Source: Phyto melanocephala
Taxonomy: Eukaryota; Arthropoda; Insecta; Diptera; Rhinophoridae
Direction: 5' to 3'
DNA length: 64,000 nucleotides
NCBI GenBank assembly: GCA_941918925.1
Contig: OW799234.1
Location: 58,756,968 to 58,820,967 of the forward strand
Shown here: piece after piece, positions 46,405-57,459 of the stretch
How the letters are laid out: each line of letters begins with the position of its first letter
Numbering within the stretch: position 1 is the stretch's first letter
Notes under the pieces: generated by a model
What the model saw: the letters and a program-made list of their open reading frames with translations, nothing else
Told to the model about the DNA's origin: nothing
Database searches by the model: none
Translations under genes and position numbers: made by a program

Positions 46405-46802
46405 CCAGCAAAAAAAAAATTGGAAGTAGTGCAAAGCGAATTACATTTTAAAGACTTCTAAATTATTTGTGTTAAAGCAATAATTATAAATGACTCCCTA
46501 AATGCGAAACAATTTGTCACAAATGATGTCATAAATGAATGCAACATCATGCAGAATTTCTTATACAATTCATGTAAACAAACAAAATTAACTCATGTAA
46601 CAGCGGTTGCTTTTCACCATTTATGCATGAGTTCTGTGCACTTGTTAAAATAGAGTGCAGTTCATTAAAATATTCATGTAAACACATGATCTCCAATGAC
46701 ACGCTAATGTTAAAAGCATTAGTGTTTTCACCTTAATTTAATCACTTCGTCACCAGTTTAACCCCTGCAAATTCGCATTTTGTCATAGATTTTTTTGCTG
46801 GG
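46405..46802 (-). mobile_element. MITE-like repeat, CCAGCAAAAAAA family, copy 2 (best ends)
   Basis: The element starts CCAGCAAAAAAAAAATTGG and ends TTTTTTTGCTGG, giving a 12-bp inverted terminus. It is 398 bp, non-coding and homologous along its length to 2985-3365 in the opposite direction. The flanks are not a clean duplication (gcatgttt and gttgtgtt), so the superfamily cannot be assigned. Confidence 0.65.
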
Positions 46803-48467
46803 TTGTGTTAAAAATTCATTTTCTGAATTTAGTATGAAAAGTGAGAAATTTTATTAAAAATTTGTTATTTATTAAGAAAAAGAAAAAATCCGCATTGATG
46901 TACAATACGTTAGTTTATAATAAAATCGATTTAAAGAAATATTTTATACATGCGAATTTATTAATGAGAGCGGTAATTAAAAAAGCCCTAAGTCATGGCT
47001 TATCTTCACAAAAACCTTAGCTACTTTTTAAACTCAAACAGTGTCAAAAAAAATATACTTTTTCTGCATATCTTTTCATTATTGCAATTAAATTTATTAA
47101 AAAAAGAGAAAAAGGGAAAAAGGCATAAATAAATTCAAATATTGGTTTAAAACTAAGAGTTCGACTATACTAATTAAACCAAGTTTTATTTTTCAATTTA
47201 CAAAAGCGAAAATAATTTTGTATACGCGTTTTATAATCTTTACTTAACTAGCAAGCCATATTTATATATTTAATATTTTTTATTAAATTACTACTTATAC
47301 TTGTTTAAGTAATCTCAAACTCCATGATCTTGTCTTATCAATATTACATATAGCATAAAAGGAAAGTACTTAATGCTCAATCTAATAACACCCGACATCA
47401 TCATATGCATATGTAGGTGTGGTCGCAGGGTAGACTTAATTTTGGATTTGATTTTTTACGGTGTTTTGCTTTGTTGTTTCTAATGCCATCTTTGATTTTA
47501 AATTTTTACATTTTTAACTGTTTTGTTATTATTGTTATTTCATTTCTTATCTACATTGATGGGGTTAAGAAAAAAAATATCCGATATATTGTTTTGGAAG
47601 CCATCGTTTATATACCCAGAACCGTAGATAACTGCATTCTTCTGTTCAAACCCTTTCATTGTATTATGGGAGTTAAAGGAAAAAAGCAACAATTACTTTA
47701 TTTTACCCAATATACGACATTTTATATAGGACTACTGTTGCGGCAGCAATTAGAACTTGCGTTGCGAATAATAATAAAACAAAGTTTTTGTAAGCATCAA
47801 CATATAATGCTTATTTTAGCGTGTTTTGGCGTGTTTTATTATCTAAAATTCAAGGATAATAATAATTACAAAAATAAACTAAGGTAAAATTAATTCTAAC
47901 TCTATTCTTTCCTCGCCTTTCAAAATTATATACCTATTAAAATATAAAGCGCTAAACTAGTACAACCAAGCGATTACTTGTCAAATAGATTTGTACTGAT
48001 TAATCACAAGGTGAACATGAACGATAAAAAGTAAAATTAAAAAAAAAAATTCAACTCTGTTCATATGACAGTTACAAATAATGATTATTTAAAATGAATT
48101 TATAACAACTACATTTTGAGTCCTAACTTCTATCTTGATTAGTTCAAAAACAATTTGTCGGTTTTTTAAGGAATAAGTTTTAGGGTTACGCTTGTTATTT
48201 GTAGTATTTGGTACCTCCGCAAATTATTAAAGAGCTTGAAAAACTAATTTACAAAATATATACATTTTTATAATAATTTGTACCTATACTTTAGAAGTTT
48301 AATGACCGTTTTGTTAAAAATGTTTGCGAATAGCCTTAGAGTCATATTTTACCATTAAGTAGTATCAAACGTGTTAAGGGATAAGCAATTTTTATTGAAA
48401 AAATATGTAAAAAAATTTTATATCTCATAAAGTTTTTATTGGATTTCAATGTACTACCGAATTATTC
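46803..48467. other. AT-rich sequence with one long but unconvincing open frame
   Basis: A 156-codon open frame at 47417-47887 (+) is the longest in the window that is not from a transposon. It is very hydrophobic and Ile/Leu/Phe-rich, as expected from translating AT-rich DNA, has no motif, and has no visible promoter or splice context. I regard it as probably chance. Confidence 0.4.
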
Positions 48468-48645
48468 CAACAGATTGACACCAGTTTAATATGTTGTTGC
48501 TTCTGGTTTCAACCAACACATAGATAGCTAAACAGATTACCATACCTTAATCGACTTCCTTATTCAGAATCTTCATAAAATAAACACATTATGGCGTCGA
48601 AAATGATTATTTTAGAAATAACAAAACGAAATTACTGTGCTATGT
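48468..48645 (-). mobile_element. HINE2 fragment, reverse orientation
   Basis: 'caacagattgacaccag', 'ttgcttctggtttcaaccaa', 'cttaatcgacttccttattc' and 'ttatggcgtcgaaaatga' parallel 55710-55900 ('gagattgataccata', 'ttgcttctaaaaattgattt', 'cttaatcgactcctctattc', 'ttatggggtcggaaatga'). It is more decayed than the other copies and lacks both ends. Confidence 0.65.
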
Positions 48646-48835
48646 ATATTATCGCCACGGATGGCAGACAGTACAAGGAGTAAAAAAACTAGTTACAAAT
48701 TAATCTGAATTAAAGCCAGTAACATAGATATTATAAAGTTGTTCATATTTACTTTGTTCACAAGGTGTCTGTCTGTAAAAGATCTCTTATCAAATATAAG
48801 AAAAATCGGTGACTGTCATATTTTTTATAATAATA

Positions 48836-48930
48836 ATATTTTATTTATTTATTTTATTTATTTATTTAATAGATGAATACCATACAACAAGAACAAGCCT
48901 AATATTACAGTATTGGGTAGAGATTATTAT
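48836..48930 (-). mobile_element. LINE 3' end fragment
   Basis: On the minus strand, 'ttgttgtatggtattcatct' is followed by AAATAAATAAATAAA repeats, like the 3' tail of the LINE at 21.6 kb. No coding part remains. Confidence 0.35.
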
Positions 48931-51180
48931 TTATTAATTTACTAAATTTTTTGGGATATGCTCCCATAATTTTTCAATTATATTTATTTGGTTGTTGGGT
49001 TTAAGCTGGTTTATATGCATTTCACTGGTGCTTATGCCAGATCATCAGTAAACCTTTACCCAAATTCTTGAAAAAGTTTAAAATTTTTATAAGTTATATT
49101 TTTAAATTCTCATTAACAAAATGAGAATTCAAAAATAAAACAAAAAACTATAAAAAACTTTTTCAAAAACCCAACCAACAATTTTTTTAAATTTTGAATT
49201 TATTTTATTTTTCTAATCCCTTTAACATTTGGCTAACCGTTGGTTAACACTAAATGTTTATAAGGGCAACCGAAAAATAAAATCTTTTATTAGTTAATTT
49301 ACTAAATTTTTTGGGATATGCTCCCATAATTTTTCAATTATATTTATTTGGTTGTTGGGTTTAAGCTGGTTTATACGCATTTCACTGGTGCTTATGCCAG
49401 ATCATCAGTAAACCTTTACCCAAATTCTTGAAAAAGTTTAAAATTTTTATAAGTTATATTTTTAAATTCTCACTAACAAAATGAGAATTCAAAAATAAAA
49501 CAAAAAACTATAAAAACTTTTTCAAAAACCCAACCAACAATTTTTTTAAATTTTGAATTTATTTTATTTTTCTAATCCCTTTAACATTTGGCTAACCGTT
49601 GGTTAACACTAAATGTTTATAAGGGCAACCGAAAAATAAAATCTTTTATTAGTTAATTTACTAAATTTTTTGGGATATGCTCCCATAATTTTTCAATTAT
49701 ATTTATTTGGTTGTTGGGTTTAAGCTGGTTTATATGCATTTCACTGGTGCTTATGCCAGATCATCAGTAAACCTTAAAGCCTTCGTTAGCCGAGCGCTGA
49801 TGCAACCGTACTGTAATGGAACGTACTGTAAGCACGTTTGTGCAGTTATAGAACATTAAAAACGTAACATATGTTTTTGACATTCATAAACAAAACAGCA
49901 TTAGTATAGGTAAATAAAGCAATAAAAAATATTTTTCAAACAAGCCTGTGCTTTTTTCAATGGATATAGAAGAATTGTTTATTGATTTAAACCTTTGCCT
50001 GAACAAGTAAAATTAGATGTTCATCATCCATTTTATTAAAAATTACCAAGGAAACTTTAATTTCTTAAATTTAAAAACTTATTTTGTTTATTTTTTTTTA
50101 ATTTTGGTATAAAAATAAACAGCTGATTATAAAACAGTGATGGGTATTACAATTTTACAAATGGTTTTTTATTACGAAGAAAAAGTACCTAATGATATCA
50201 GAAAATATTTTGTATATTTATTTATGTATATTAATATGTTATATTTATTCTCTAGCATTTATAAATAAAATATAATAAACAAATTATAGTTTATTTGATA
50301 TATGTGTTAATGTATGTATACAAATCAATTAATATTAATTAATAGATTTGAATACAATTTTAATCTTTACATATTTCACATTTATTATACACAATGTATA
50401 TACAAAGCGTATGTGCGAGACGCTTAAAAGTCTCCAGTTTTGCAATTTTAAGGCGGAAATAATTATTATAGTGGTAATTGCGTTTCTAGCAAGTATAGCG
50501 AAAAAAGAAACAACAGTAATCAGAATAAAACATAGTATAAGTTTAAAATAGACACAATAGTTCGCAAAACTGTATTTAAAAAATTCGTGAAGAAAAATAA
50601 ATTAACACGCAAAGTACTAAAAGTTGTTTTATTTTTCTTTTGCGTATTAAAATATATAAAAAAAAGTACCATTAAAAAAGCAAAAATACCCTGAAATCAT
50701 AAAACAAACAAGCAGACCATCACTGGCTTACAAATGTCACGTAAGAATGTAAGAAAATTCTATTTTATACAGAATGGTACGTTCCGGTTACAGTACGTTA
50801 AATTTCGCTAAGCTTTTGCATTGTTTCTCATAAGCCAAAAACGAACAGCTGATACATTACAGTACGGATGCGCTCGGCTAACTGAGGCTTTACCCAAATT
50901 CTTGAAAAAGTTTAAAATTTTTATAAGTTATATTTTTAAATTCTCACTAACAAAATGAGAATTCAAAAATAAAACAAAAAACTATAAAAAACTTTTTCAA
51001 AAACCCAACCAACAATTTTTTTAAATTTTGAATTTATTTTATTTTTCTAATCCCTTTAACATTTGGCTAACCGTTGGTTAACACTAAATGTTTATAAGGG
51101 CAACCGAAAAATAAAATCTTTTATTAGTTAATTTACTAAATTTTTTGGGATATGCTCCCATAATTTTTCAATTATATTTA
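48917..51180 (+). repeat. Tandem array of ~360-bp units
   Basis: Unit starts (GTTGTTGGGTTTAAGC) lie at 48991, 49351 and 49710, giving periods of 360 and 359. The first two units differ at only a few positions. The third is interrupted by a 1.1-kb insertion and finishes at 50888-51180. Each unit contains 'gcttatgccagatcatcagt', 'tttacccaaattcttg', 'aaaacccaaccaacaa' and a palindrome AACATTTGGCTAACC / GGTTAACACTAAATGTT. An inverted partial copy follows directly, and another dispersed copy lies at 14343-14630. Confidence 0.9.
49776..50887. mobile_element. 1.1-kb inverted-repeat DNA element inserted in the third 360-bp unit
   Basis: The left end AAAGCCTTCGTTAGCCGAGC and the right end 'gctcggctaactgaggcttt' are inverted repeats. 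Just inside, 'ggaacgtactgtaagcacg' on the left mirrors 'acgttccggttacagtacgt' on the right, extending the arm similarity to about 75 bp with gaps. Comparison with intact units gives the junction: 'ctt' on the left and 'ctt' before 'taccc' on the right, so a 3-bp CTT duplication is possible; a duplication-free insertion with 1-bp loss is the alternative. The interior is AT-rich with no transposase. The superfamily is unassigned. Confidence 0.75.
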
Positions 51181-51194
51181 AATTTAAATTTAAA

Positions 51195-51415
51195 ATAAAT
51201 TCAAAATTTAAAAAAATTGTTGGTTGGGTTTTTGAAAAAGTTTTTTATAGTTTTTTGTTTTATTTTTGAATTCTCATTTTGTTAATGAGAATTTAAAAAT
51301 ATAACTTATAAAAATTTTAAACTTTTTCAAGAATTTGGGTAAAGGTTTACTGATGATCTGGCATAAGCACCAGTGAAATGCATATAAACCAGCTTAAACC
51401 CAACAACCAAATAAA
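51195..51415 (-). repeat. Inverted partial copy closing the 360-bp array
   Basis: The reverse complement matches the first ~220 bp of the unit, from GTTGTTGGGTTTAAGCTGG to AACCCAACCAACAA. With the preceding unit it forms a large imperfect inverted repeat around an AT-rich centre ('aatttaaatttaaaat'). Confidence 0.85.
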
Positions 51416-51420
51416 TATGA

Positions 51421-51799
51421 TTATTATTTATGTTATTATTTTTGATTATTTGAATTAAGCAATATTGTCAATTATCAACACTAAACTAGATCACAATTTA
51501 AAGAAATTACACAAAAAGTATTTAAGAAGGTCCTTACCAAAATTATTGTGAATTTTAAAATAATGGTGGTGGTAACAACTCCTCATTACTATTTAATGTA
51601 TGAGGTAATGCGTATGTTTTACATAATTAAAATAAATGCTTGCTGGGAACATTTTGTTTTTATTTATTAAATTCAATATATTTCGTATTATGACTTTAAG
51701 ATGAAACTTAAAGATGAAAATTTATTTTTCATATAATCAAACTTCTAGAAAACACTCTTATTGGTACATGCACTGAATAGATAACGACAAATTTTATGT
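51421..51799. other. AT-rich spacer
   Basis: No recognisable feature. Confidence 0.5.
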
Positions 51800-53125
51800 T
51801 TTTTTTTTTATTTGTTGAATTGTAAAGGATTATACAGGCATATACATTTCATTTTATTACACCTAGTCTATATGACCAACAAGAAATTTTTTTAAGCAAT
51901 ATCTGCCGCTAAATCATGTGGCTTACTTCTCTGTAGTCTTCTTGTGTAGATTTCTTTGTTGCTTAAGATATAAACTTCTGAATTTATGTACGACTGCATT
52001 CTGTTTACATGCTTAGTTGCAAACAGTTTTATCACTTCCGTAACTTTCATTACTCCGAGGTCCCTATGTTGATCCTCAATTCTGATGTACCAAGGTGCAT
52101 TCACTATGTTTTTTAGAATTTTGTTTTGGACGCGTTGGATAATTTTTATTTGTTTCTTAGTAGCACATCTCCACATTTGGATTCCATAAGTCCAAACTGT
52201 TTTCAAAATTTGATTGTATATAGGGAGATTATATTTAATCGATACTATAAAGTTTCTACCAATAAGCCATTTAATTTTATTAATATGGTGCTTCCATTTA
52301 AGCTTCATATCAAGCGTTATGCCAACATATTTGGCACAATTTGAATATGGGACCGTAGCATTTAAAATCTTTATTAGTTTATACGAAATATTCTTATAAG
52401 TAAAATCGACGTCGGTAAATTTTATTTCATTTAATTTTATTCTCTAAGTTTGTGTCCATTTGACTAATTAATTCACTGATTCTTGTAATAAAGACAATGA
52501 TTCCTCTTCGTTGTTACCAATACATAGTATAGAGGTATCATCTGCAAATGTGGATATTCTGCTATTTATAGGTAAAAGAGGTACATCTGCTATGTATAAC
52601 AAATATAAAATTGGGCCAAGAACACTTTATTGTGGTTCCCCAGCGCCTATTTTTCTTAACTCAGAGTATTTCTGCCCCTGCTTAATTCTGAAGTACCGAT
52701 TTTCGGTGTAGGACTCTATCATGGATGTATATTGTATTAGAAGCTGCGTTTTAAGTTTAATAATTAATCCTTTATGCCAAACCTTATTGAAAGCTTGATC
52801 AACATCAAGGAAGATAGACGAACACACTTTTTTTATTCCAAACATTCTTCTATCGTTATTCGGTGAACTTGGTCAATTGTGGAATGTTTCGCCCTAAAAC
52901 CGAATTAATAAGATGGTATCAATTATTTCGCTAAAATTATTTCATTTAGCCTTTTTGACAGCAGTTTCTCAAATATTTTTCCCATTACGGGGAGTAAGGA
53001 TATCGGTCGGTATGAGAATACAAGATTAGTATTTTTTCCTGGTTTTTGTTTCATTGCAACTTCGGAAACTTTCTTATTTAGAGGAAAATAATTTACGTAT
53101 ACACTGGCGTTCATAATGGCGTTCA
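51800..53125 (-). pseudogene. Jockey-clade LINE, 5'-truncated and decayed (reverse transcriptase)
   Basis: The 3' end lies at a T run near 51801-51811 (poly(A) on the minus strand). Reading leftward from 53114, recognisable pieces in three frames are 'SYRPISLLPVMGKIFEKLL', 'FLDVDQAFNKVWHKGL' (first catalytic Asp), 'LRKIGAGEPQ' (usually AGVPQGS), 'FADDTSIL' (Asp pair, 52528-52548), 'WKHHINKI', 'VWTYGIQMWRCA' and 'NAPWYIRIEDQHRDLGV'. This order and wording are typical of Jockey ORF2. The last 417 nt (52308-51892) are still open to the natural stop. Endonuclease and ORF1 are missing. There are several frameshifts, so it is inactive. Confidence 0.85.
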
Positions 53126-54719
53126 GATTAATAAGAGCTTAAATCAATAGATTTTTAGTATTTCTAAAAATTTGAAAAACATATTTCTTGAGAAAACAAT
53201 GAAGGTTAGAGCAAACTAGCAAAAACTGGAGCCTTGATGCAAATGATGATATGACAAATTCTGTATTTCTATTTTTATAAATTTTATTTTTCTGTTATTT
53301 TTCAATTACGTTAGTTGTCCTACCGCCTAAAAGTAACTGTTGTGGCGAGTTTGGCAAAAAACTTATCCACTAAAATTTGATACTTATGTTCATAAAAAAA
53401 TTATATAAGAAATTAATACAGTTTAGTTATGGGATTGGATTATTAAAAATATCATTATGAAAAAGTTTATTTAGTCTTAAAATATATTTTTTAAAAATTC
53501 ATATACAAACAGAAAATATGTTTTAATTTGTCTTTGAAAGAAGAAGTTACATTTTGTAAACACAACATATACACAGATAAAAATAAATGACATTTGTCAA
53601 TATATAGAGAAATTGTTCGTTATAATATTGGCGGATTTATACAACCTTTAGAAATTTGCTTTATGCCTATTGAAGCGACTTGAAGTCATTTTGTACACCT
53701 TCTATTTTGCAAAGCTTAAGAAAAATAATTATGCAAAAATTGCTATTATTTTAAAATTTCTAAAATAATAAACTAATTAACTAAAAATCTTGAAAATCCA
53801 TTTTTTATATACGATTTATTCAATTTTGGTGCATTTAAAAATCTTTTTAATAGGAAAATAGATATTTGCGCTCTAGGGCTTCCAAGGACATTAAAGACGC
53901 GGCACATTCAAACTTGGAATTCATACTAGTTGTATTTATAATACAAATGTAGATTCAAAAAGTTAAAATTGTGAACTTAATTTTAAGTGTGTACGTTTTA
54001 GTCTCTAAATTTGTGATACTACGCATTTTATTATTATGCGTGTGATATATGCTATTTGGATTTCGTTGAATTTTGAATTTTATAACAGCAGACCTCATTA
54101 TTATTTATTTATTGATACTAGCAAAGGGCAAACCATAATCTTTTAAAACCATTAATTATTACTTGTTAATCCACCCACGAGCATACATAACAAAGCATTT
54201 TTATATACATAAATGTAGTAACCTTTATGCAAATATACAGAAACATAAATTTATTTAGTATTAAATTGAATCAAAAATACATTTTTGAAATCACAAAACA
54301 TTTACAATTTCAGTCTTGAAGAAAAAAGCAATTTTAAATTGAATTCGTTTGCAGCCTTCTACTCAACTTCCACTCACTTACTTGGCTTCAAAATTTACAC
54401 AAACAACAACAGTAATAATAACAATAATAACAACTGGTACGAATAAAAAAAAAACATTTTTTACGATAAATGTGTAGTGTTGTGTTAGTGATTCATACAA
54501 AAACAGCAGCAGCTTCGAACACAAACAAGCTGCAAATAATAAACTACCCAAATAATAGTATAAGGACGAAGAAGAGAAAAATTGGTAAAAAAATATTTCC
54601 AAACAACATAACATAACATAAGACTGTAGTATATAAAAGGTAAAAAGCCACTTAGGGATTTTGATTTGTTCCCTACAACTGCAAGTTTCACGAAATACTA
54701 CGCAGTAAATGAAAAAAAA
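53126..54719. other. AT-rich sequence, no firm feature
   Basis: Near 54378-54614 the minus strand has an open frame ending in GTAAGTGAGT, but its translation is low-complexity and hydrophobic and the DNA is CAA/CAG-type simple sequence, so it is not called as an exon. Confidence 0.45.
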
Positions 54720-55150
54720 GATCTAAAATTCATATAATTTTACTACGCAGTGAAAGACTACTGGACTGTATATTGCAAAATATAAATTTAATTTATAAGC
54801 ACAAACTACTTTGACACGCCTAACTTAGCGCCCACTTGTCACATATTTTATTGTTTATTACATTTAAGACATCATAAAACCGACAGATTTAGATACGTGA
54901 TGATGAAATTTTTCTTTTATATAAGTGTATTTCGCCAATATAAGTACAATTCTGAAAAAACTCAGGTGACACGCCCACTTTAACAACAGCCCCTCATATA
55001 ACACTTTATCTTCAATTCATATTATTTTTATATTGATAAAAATTTAAAAAAAAAGAAGTCTGTAATAAATTATCTGAGCTAAATTCAAATATTAGTTATA
55101 TACTTTTAAAAGTAGAAGGTGCCATGCCCACACAAATCTAATATTATTTT
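54720..55150 (+). mobile_element. HINE1 internal fragment, forward orientation
   Basis: 'aattcatataattt', 'actttgacacgcctaactta', 'cgcccacttgtcac', 'catcataaaaccgacagatt' and 'gtgacacgcccactttaac' follow the order of the HINE1 interior at 25090-25400. Both ends are missing. Confidence 0.65.
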
Positions 55151-55212
55151 CTTACTACCTCTGGGAACCAAATTTAACTCTTCAGTTTAAGCTAAAATAC
55201 AACGTTTTTGTA

Positions 55213-55970
55213 AACAAGTAACAGTGCTATATTCGGCCGTGCCGAATCTTATATACCCTTCACAACGTGTAGTCATGCAATAACAATTGTTTGTATCACC
55301 ATTCATCCCATATAAAATACGTGCACGTTAGAATAAATGTGGCATCGAATCCCAGCTGAGCCAAAAAAATTTTACTTTGTTTTATTTAATATACTATTTA
55401 TATTTGATTATTTTTTTTTTATATTTTTTTTAAATTTTTTTAAAAAATTTTTTTAGAAAAATTTTAAAAAATTTTTTTTAAATTTTTTTTTTGTAGTTTT
55501 TTTTATTATTTTTTTCTTATTTTTAATATATTTTTTTTTTTGTAATTTTTTTGTTTGGTATGTTTTTTACATGTATGTATGTATGTATGTATGTTGTTGT
55601 TGTAATTGTGAAAAAAAACGAGGTGGTCGTGGTTTTTTGCTCATATCTTAGAAAGTTATGGGGCGATTGTGCTGAATTTCAATAGCGATTCATTCCTGGA
55701 TATTTCCAAGAGATTGATACCATATACAGATCTGAGGAACATATAGTTGCTTCTAAAAATTGATTTCAACCAACACACGGACAGACGGGCAGACGGACAG
55801 ACGGATAGACGGACAGACGGACAGACGGTCAGGGCTTAATCGACTCCTCTATTCATAAGCTTTCAGAAAATATATACTTTATGGGGTCGGAAATGAAAAT
55901 TGTAGAAATTACAAACGGAATGACAAAGCTATATATACCCTTGTGCACCACAGGTGAAGGGTATAAAAAG
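55213..55970 (-). mobile_element. HINE2, reverse orientation, both ends present
   Basis: The left side is the 3' end in reverse ('caagtaacagtgctatattc', GGC-cgt-GCC hairpin, 'atatacccttcacaacg'). The right side is the 5' start in reverse ('gctatatatacccttgtgca', 'caggtgaagggtata'). The interior has a GACGGACA run near 55780-55830, 'gcttaatcgactcctctatt' and a T-rich low-complexity block at 55372-55560. The segment between the (GTAT)n tract and the 3' end carries the tRNA-like module in the opposite relative orientation to the 13.8-kb copy. Confidence 0.75.
55321..55362 (+). ncRNA. tRNA-like module with poly(A), second copy
   Basis: 'gttagaataaatgtggcatc' and then GAATCCCAGCTGAGCCA with a run of A match 14130-14178. 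The A-box part is more worn here. The resemblance to a tRNA 3' half with CCA is the only functional hint. Confidence 0.4.
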
Positions 55971-56080
55971 AGACAGTAGTAGCATTTCTAATGTAGAAAT
56001 ACTAAAGGTTTAACTGTAAGAATAAATTTTAGAAGATAAATTTATAGCAAATCGAAGTTACACAAAGAATATACATTTAA

Positions 56081-57455
56081 CCCTTAAGTGGATACCTAAT
56101 TAAGGTGGCACAAATTGCCACTCGGTCCTAGCTGGGACCGCTAGTATTTATTTACAATGGAAATATAAAACAGGCTATTAAACTTCCTAAACCAAAACAC
56201 AACAATTCAATAAAATATATGTTAGTTTATACAAATAACATAAAATAACGTTACATACCGAATACGTTTCGTTAGAAAGAACATGTTGAAAAAACTGAAA
56301 TAGTTTTTAAAGTTAATATGACTTGCACAATTTTAAAAATTTCATTTATTTTTTATTTACTCATCAAATGAATATTTGTAATGTTATTTTCTCTAAGTGT
56401 CATAATTATGGGTTTACTTCGTCTTACCTAAATTTTTTCATTCAAAAAAGCTTAAGCTTACAAAATTAGATAAAAAGGGTGAACGAGTTGCTTACAAAGC
56501 TGAGATAAAAATTTAATTCGTGCACACTCTTTATTCTTTAACAGAAATATTTTCATTGAATGTAATATAACTTGCTAAGACCATTATGTCGCTCATGTTA
56601 TACAAAAATGCCTAAGTCCAACGATTGGTTCCACGCTTTGTTGTAAATTTTGTTAGCATTTAATCCATCACTACTACGCCAGACTTTGTTTATAGTTCAG
56701 CCTTAACTCAGGTCCTTTCTATACTTCAGAGACAGATGTGATAGTGTCATAATGGACGGTGGATAATAAAAACTCGGTTTTATTTCTCTTTGGAATGTAA
56801 GAACATATTCCAACATTATCTTTAAATCGAAATTTACTAGAGAGATTTTGTCTTTGATATTTTTTTCATTTTCAAAGCAATCGATAGTTTGCTACTCCTA
56901 ATAGCTCCAACAAATCCAAGTCCTCTAGCACAAATTAAATGTGGTTAAAACAAATTGTCGGAATTTATATTTTGTTTGTTTGTTTTTCAGCCGTCGCCTC
57001 ACCTGGTCTTTGCCATTATGTATATTTTCCTCCAAGGGAAAATGAAATCTCGTGTCACATGCTAAAACTTGATACCGTATCTAGCTGGCTTAGAAGGGAT
57101 TTATTGCATGAACTTCGTTCTTCTTCCTCTGAAGGAAAAAGTTGTTTATCGACTTTAATGTTTTCGTATGCTTTCAAATTAGTTTAAATTTTAGGCTAAT
57201 GCCGATGTGTTTGCATTTATATTAAGAGAAAAAGTTGACTGGGCCCAGGTGGTATGAATATGAAAAAAATCTTATTTGAACTGTTTACCACTCCCATGGT
57301 CATAAAATTTACACTTTTTTTGATTTTCGCATAAAAAACACTTTCATTGAGGAATACCTAAAGTTGTACTGAAATATTTTTCTAATACTTATACAAAAGT
57401 CATTACAAACAAGTAAAAAAAAATGCCTGACCATACACAGGTATCCTATTCAGGG
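56081..57455 (-). mobile_element. piggyBac-type element, 1375 bp, dead
   Basis: It is flanked on both sides by TTAA (56077-56080 and 57456-57459), the specific piggyBac target. The ends are CCCTTAAGTGGATACCT and the mirror of CCCTGAATAGGATACCT. It contains a broken piggyBac transposase on the minus strand. It is shorter than the ~2.4 kb usual for complete elements, so the 5' part of the gene has been deleted. Confidence 0.85.
56440..57200 (-). pseudogene. piggyBac transposase remnant
   Basis: On the minus strand, reading down from 57190: 'YENIKVDKQLF', then in the next frame 'FRGRRTKFMQ-IPSKPARYG' and IKF (the conserved 'RGR..f.QYiPsKPakYGIKfw'). After a gap come 'SYIPKRNKTEFLLSTVHYD', 'TKSGVVVMD-ML' (usual TKGGVD..DqM, with a catalytic Asp), 'KRGTNRW' and 'AFLYNMSDIMVLASY'. 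Stops and frameshifts are numerous and the N-terminal half is gone. In working relatives the enzyme excises at TTAA without a footprint. The plus-strand open frame at 56939-57187, which looks like a secreted protein, is its antisense shadow. Confidence 0.8.
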
Positions 57456-57459
57456 TTAA

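Noticed and set aside
47417..47887. 156-codon plus-strand open frame
   Set aside because: Hydrophobic Ile/Phe/Leu-rich translation typical of AT-rich DNA, no motif, no splice or promoter context; not reported as a gene.
54378..54614. Minus-strand frame ending at GTAAGTGAGT
   Set aside because: The DNA is CAA/CAG-type simple sequence and the translation is a run of hydrophobic residues, so not convincing as an exon.
56939..57187. 82-codon plus-strand frame with a signal-peptide-like start
   Set aside because: The opposite strand encodes conserved piggyBac transposase motifs (FRGRRTKF, IPSKPARYGIKF) across the same bases, so this frame is a shadow.
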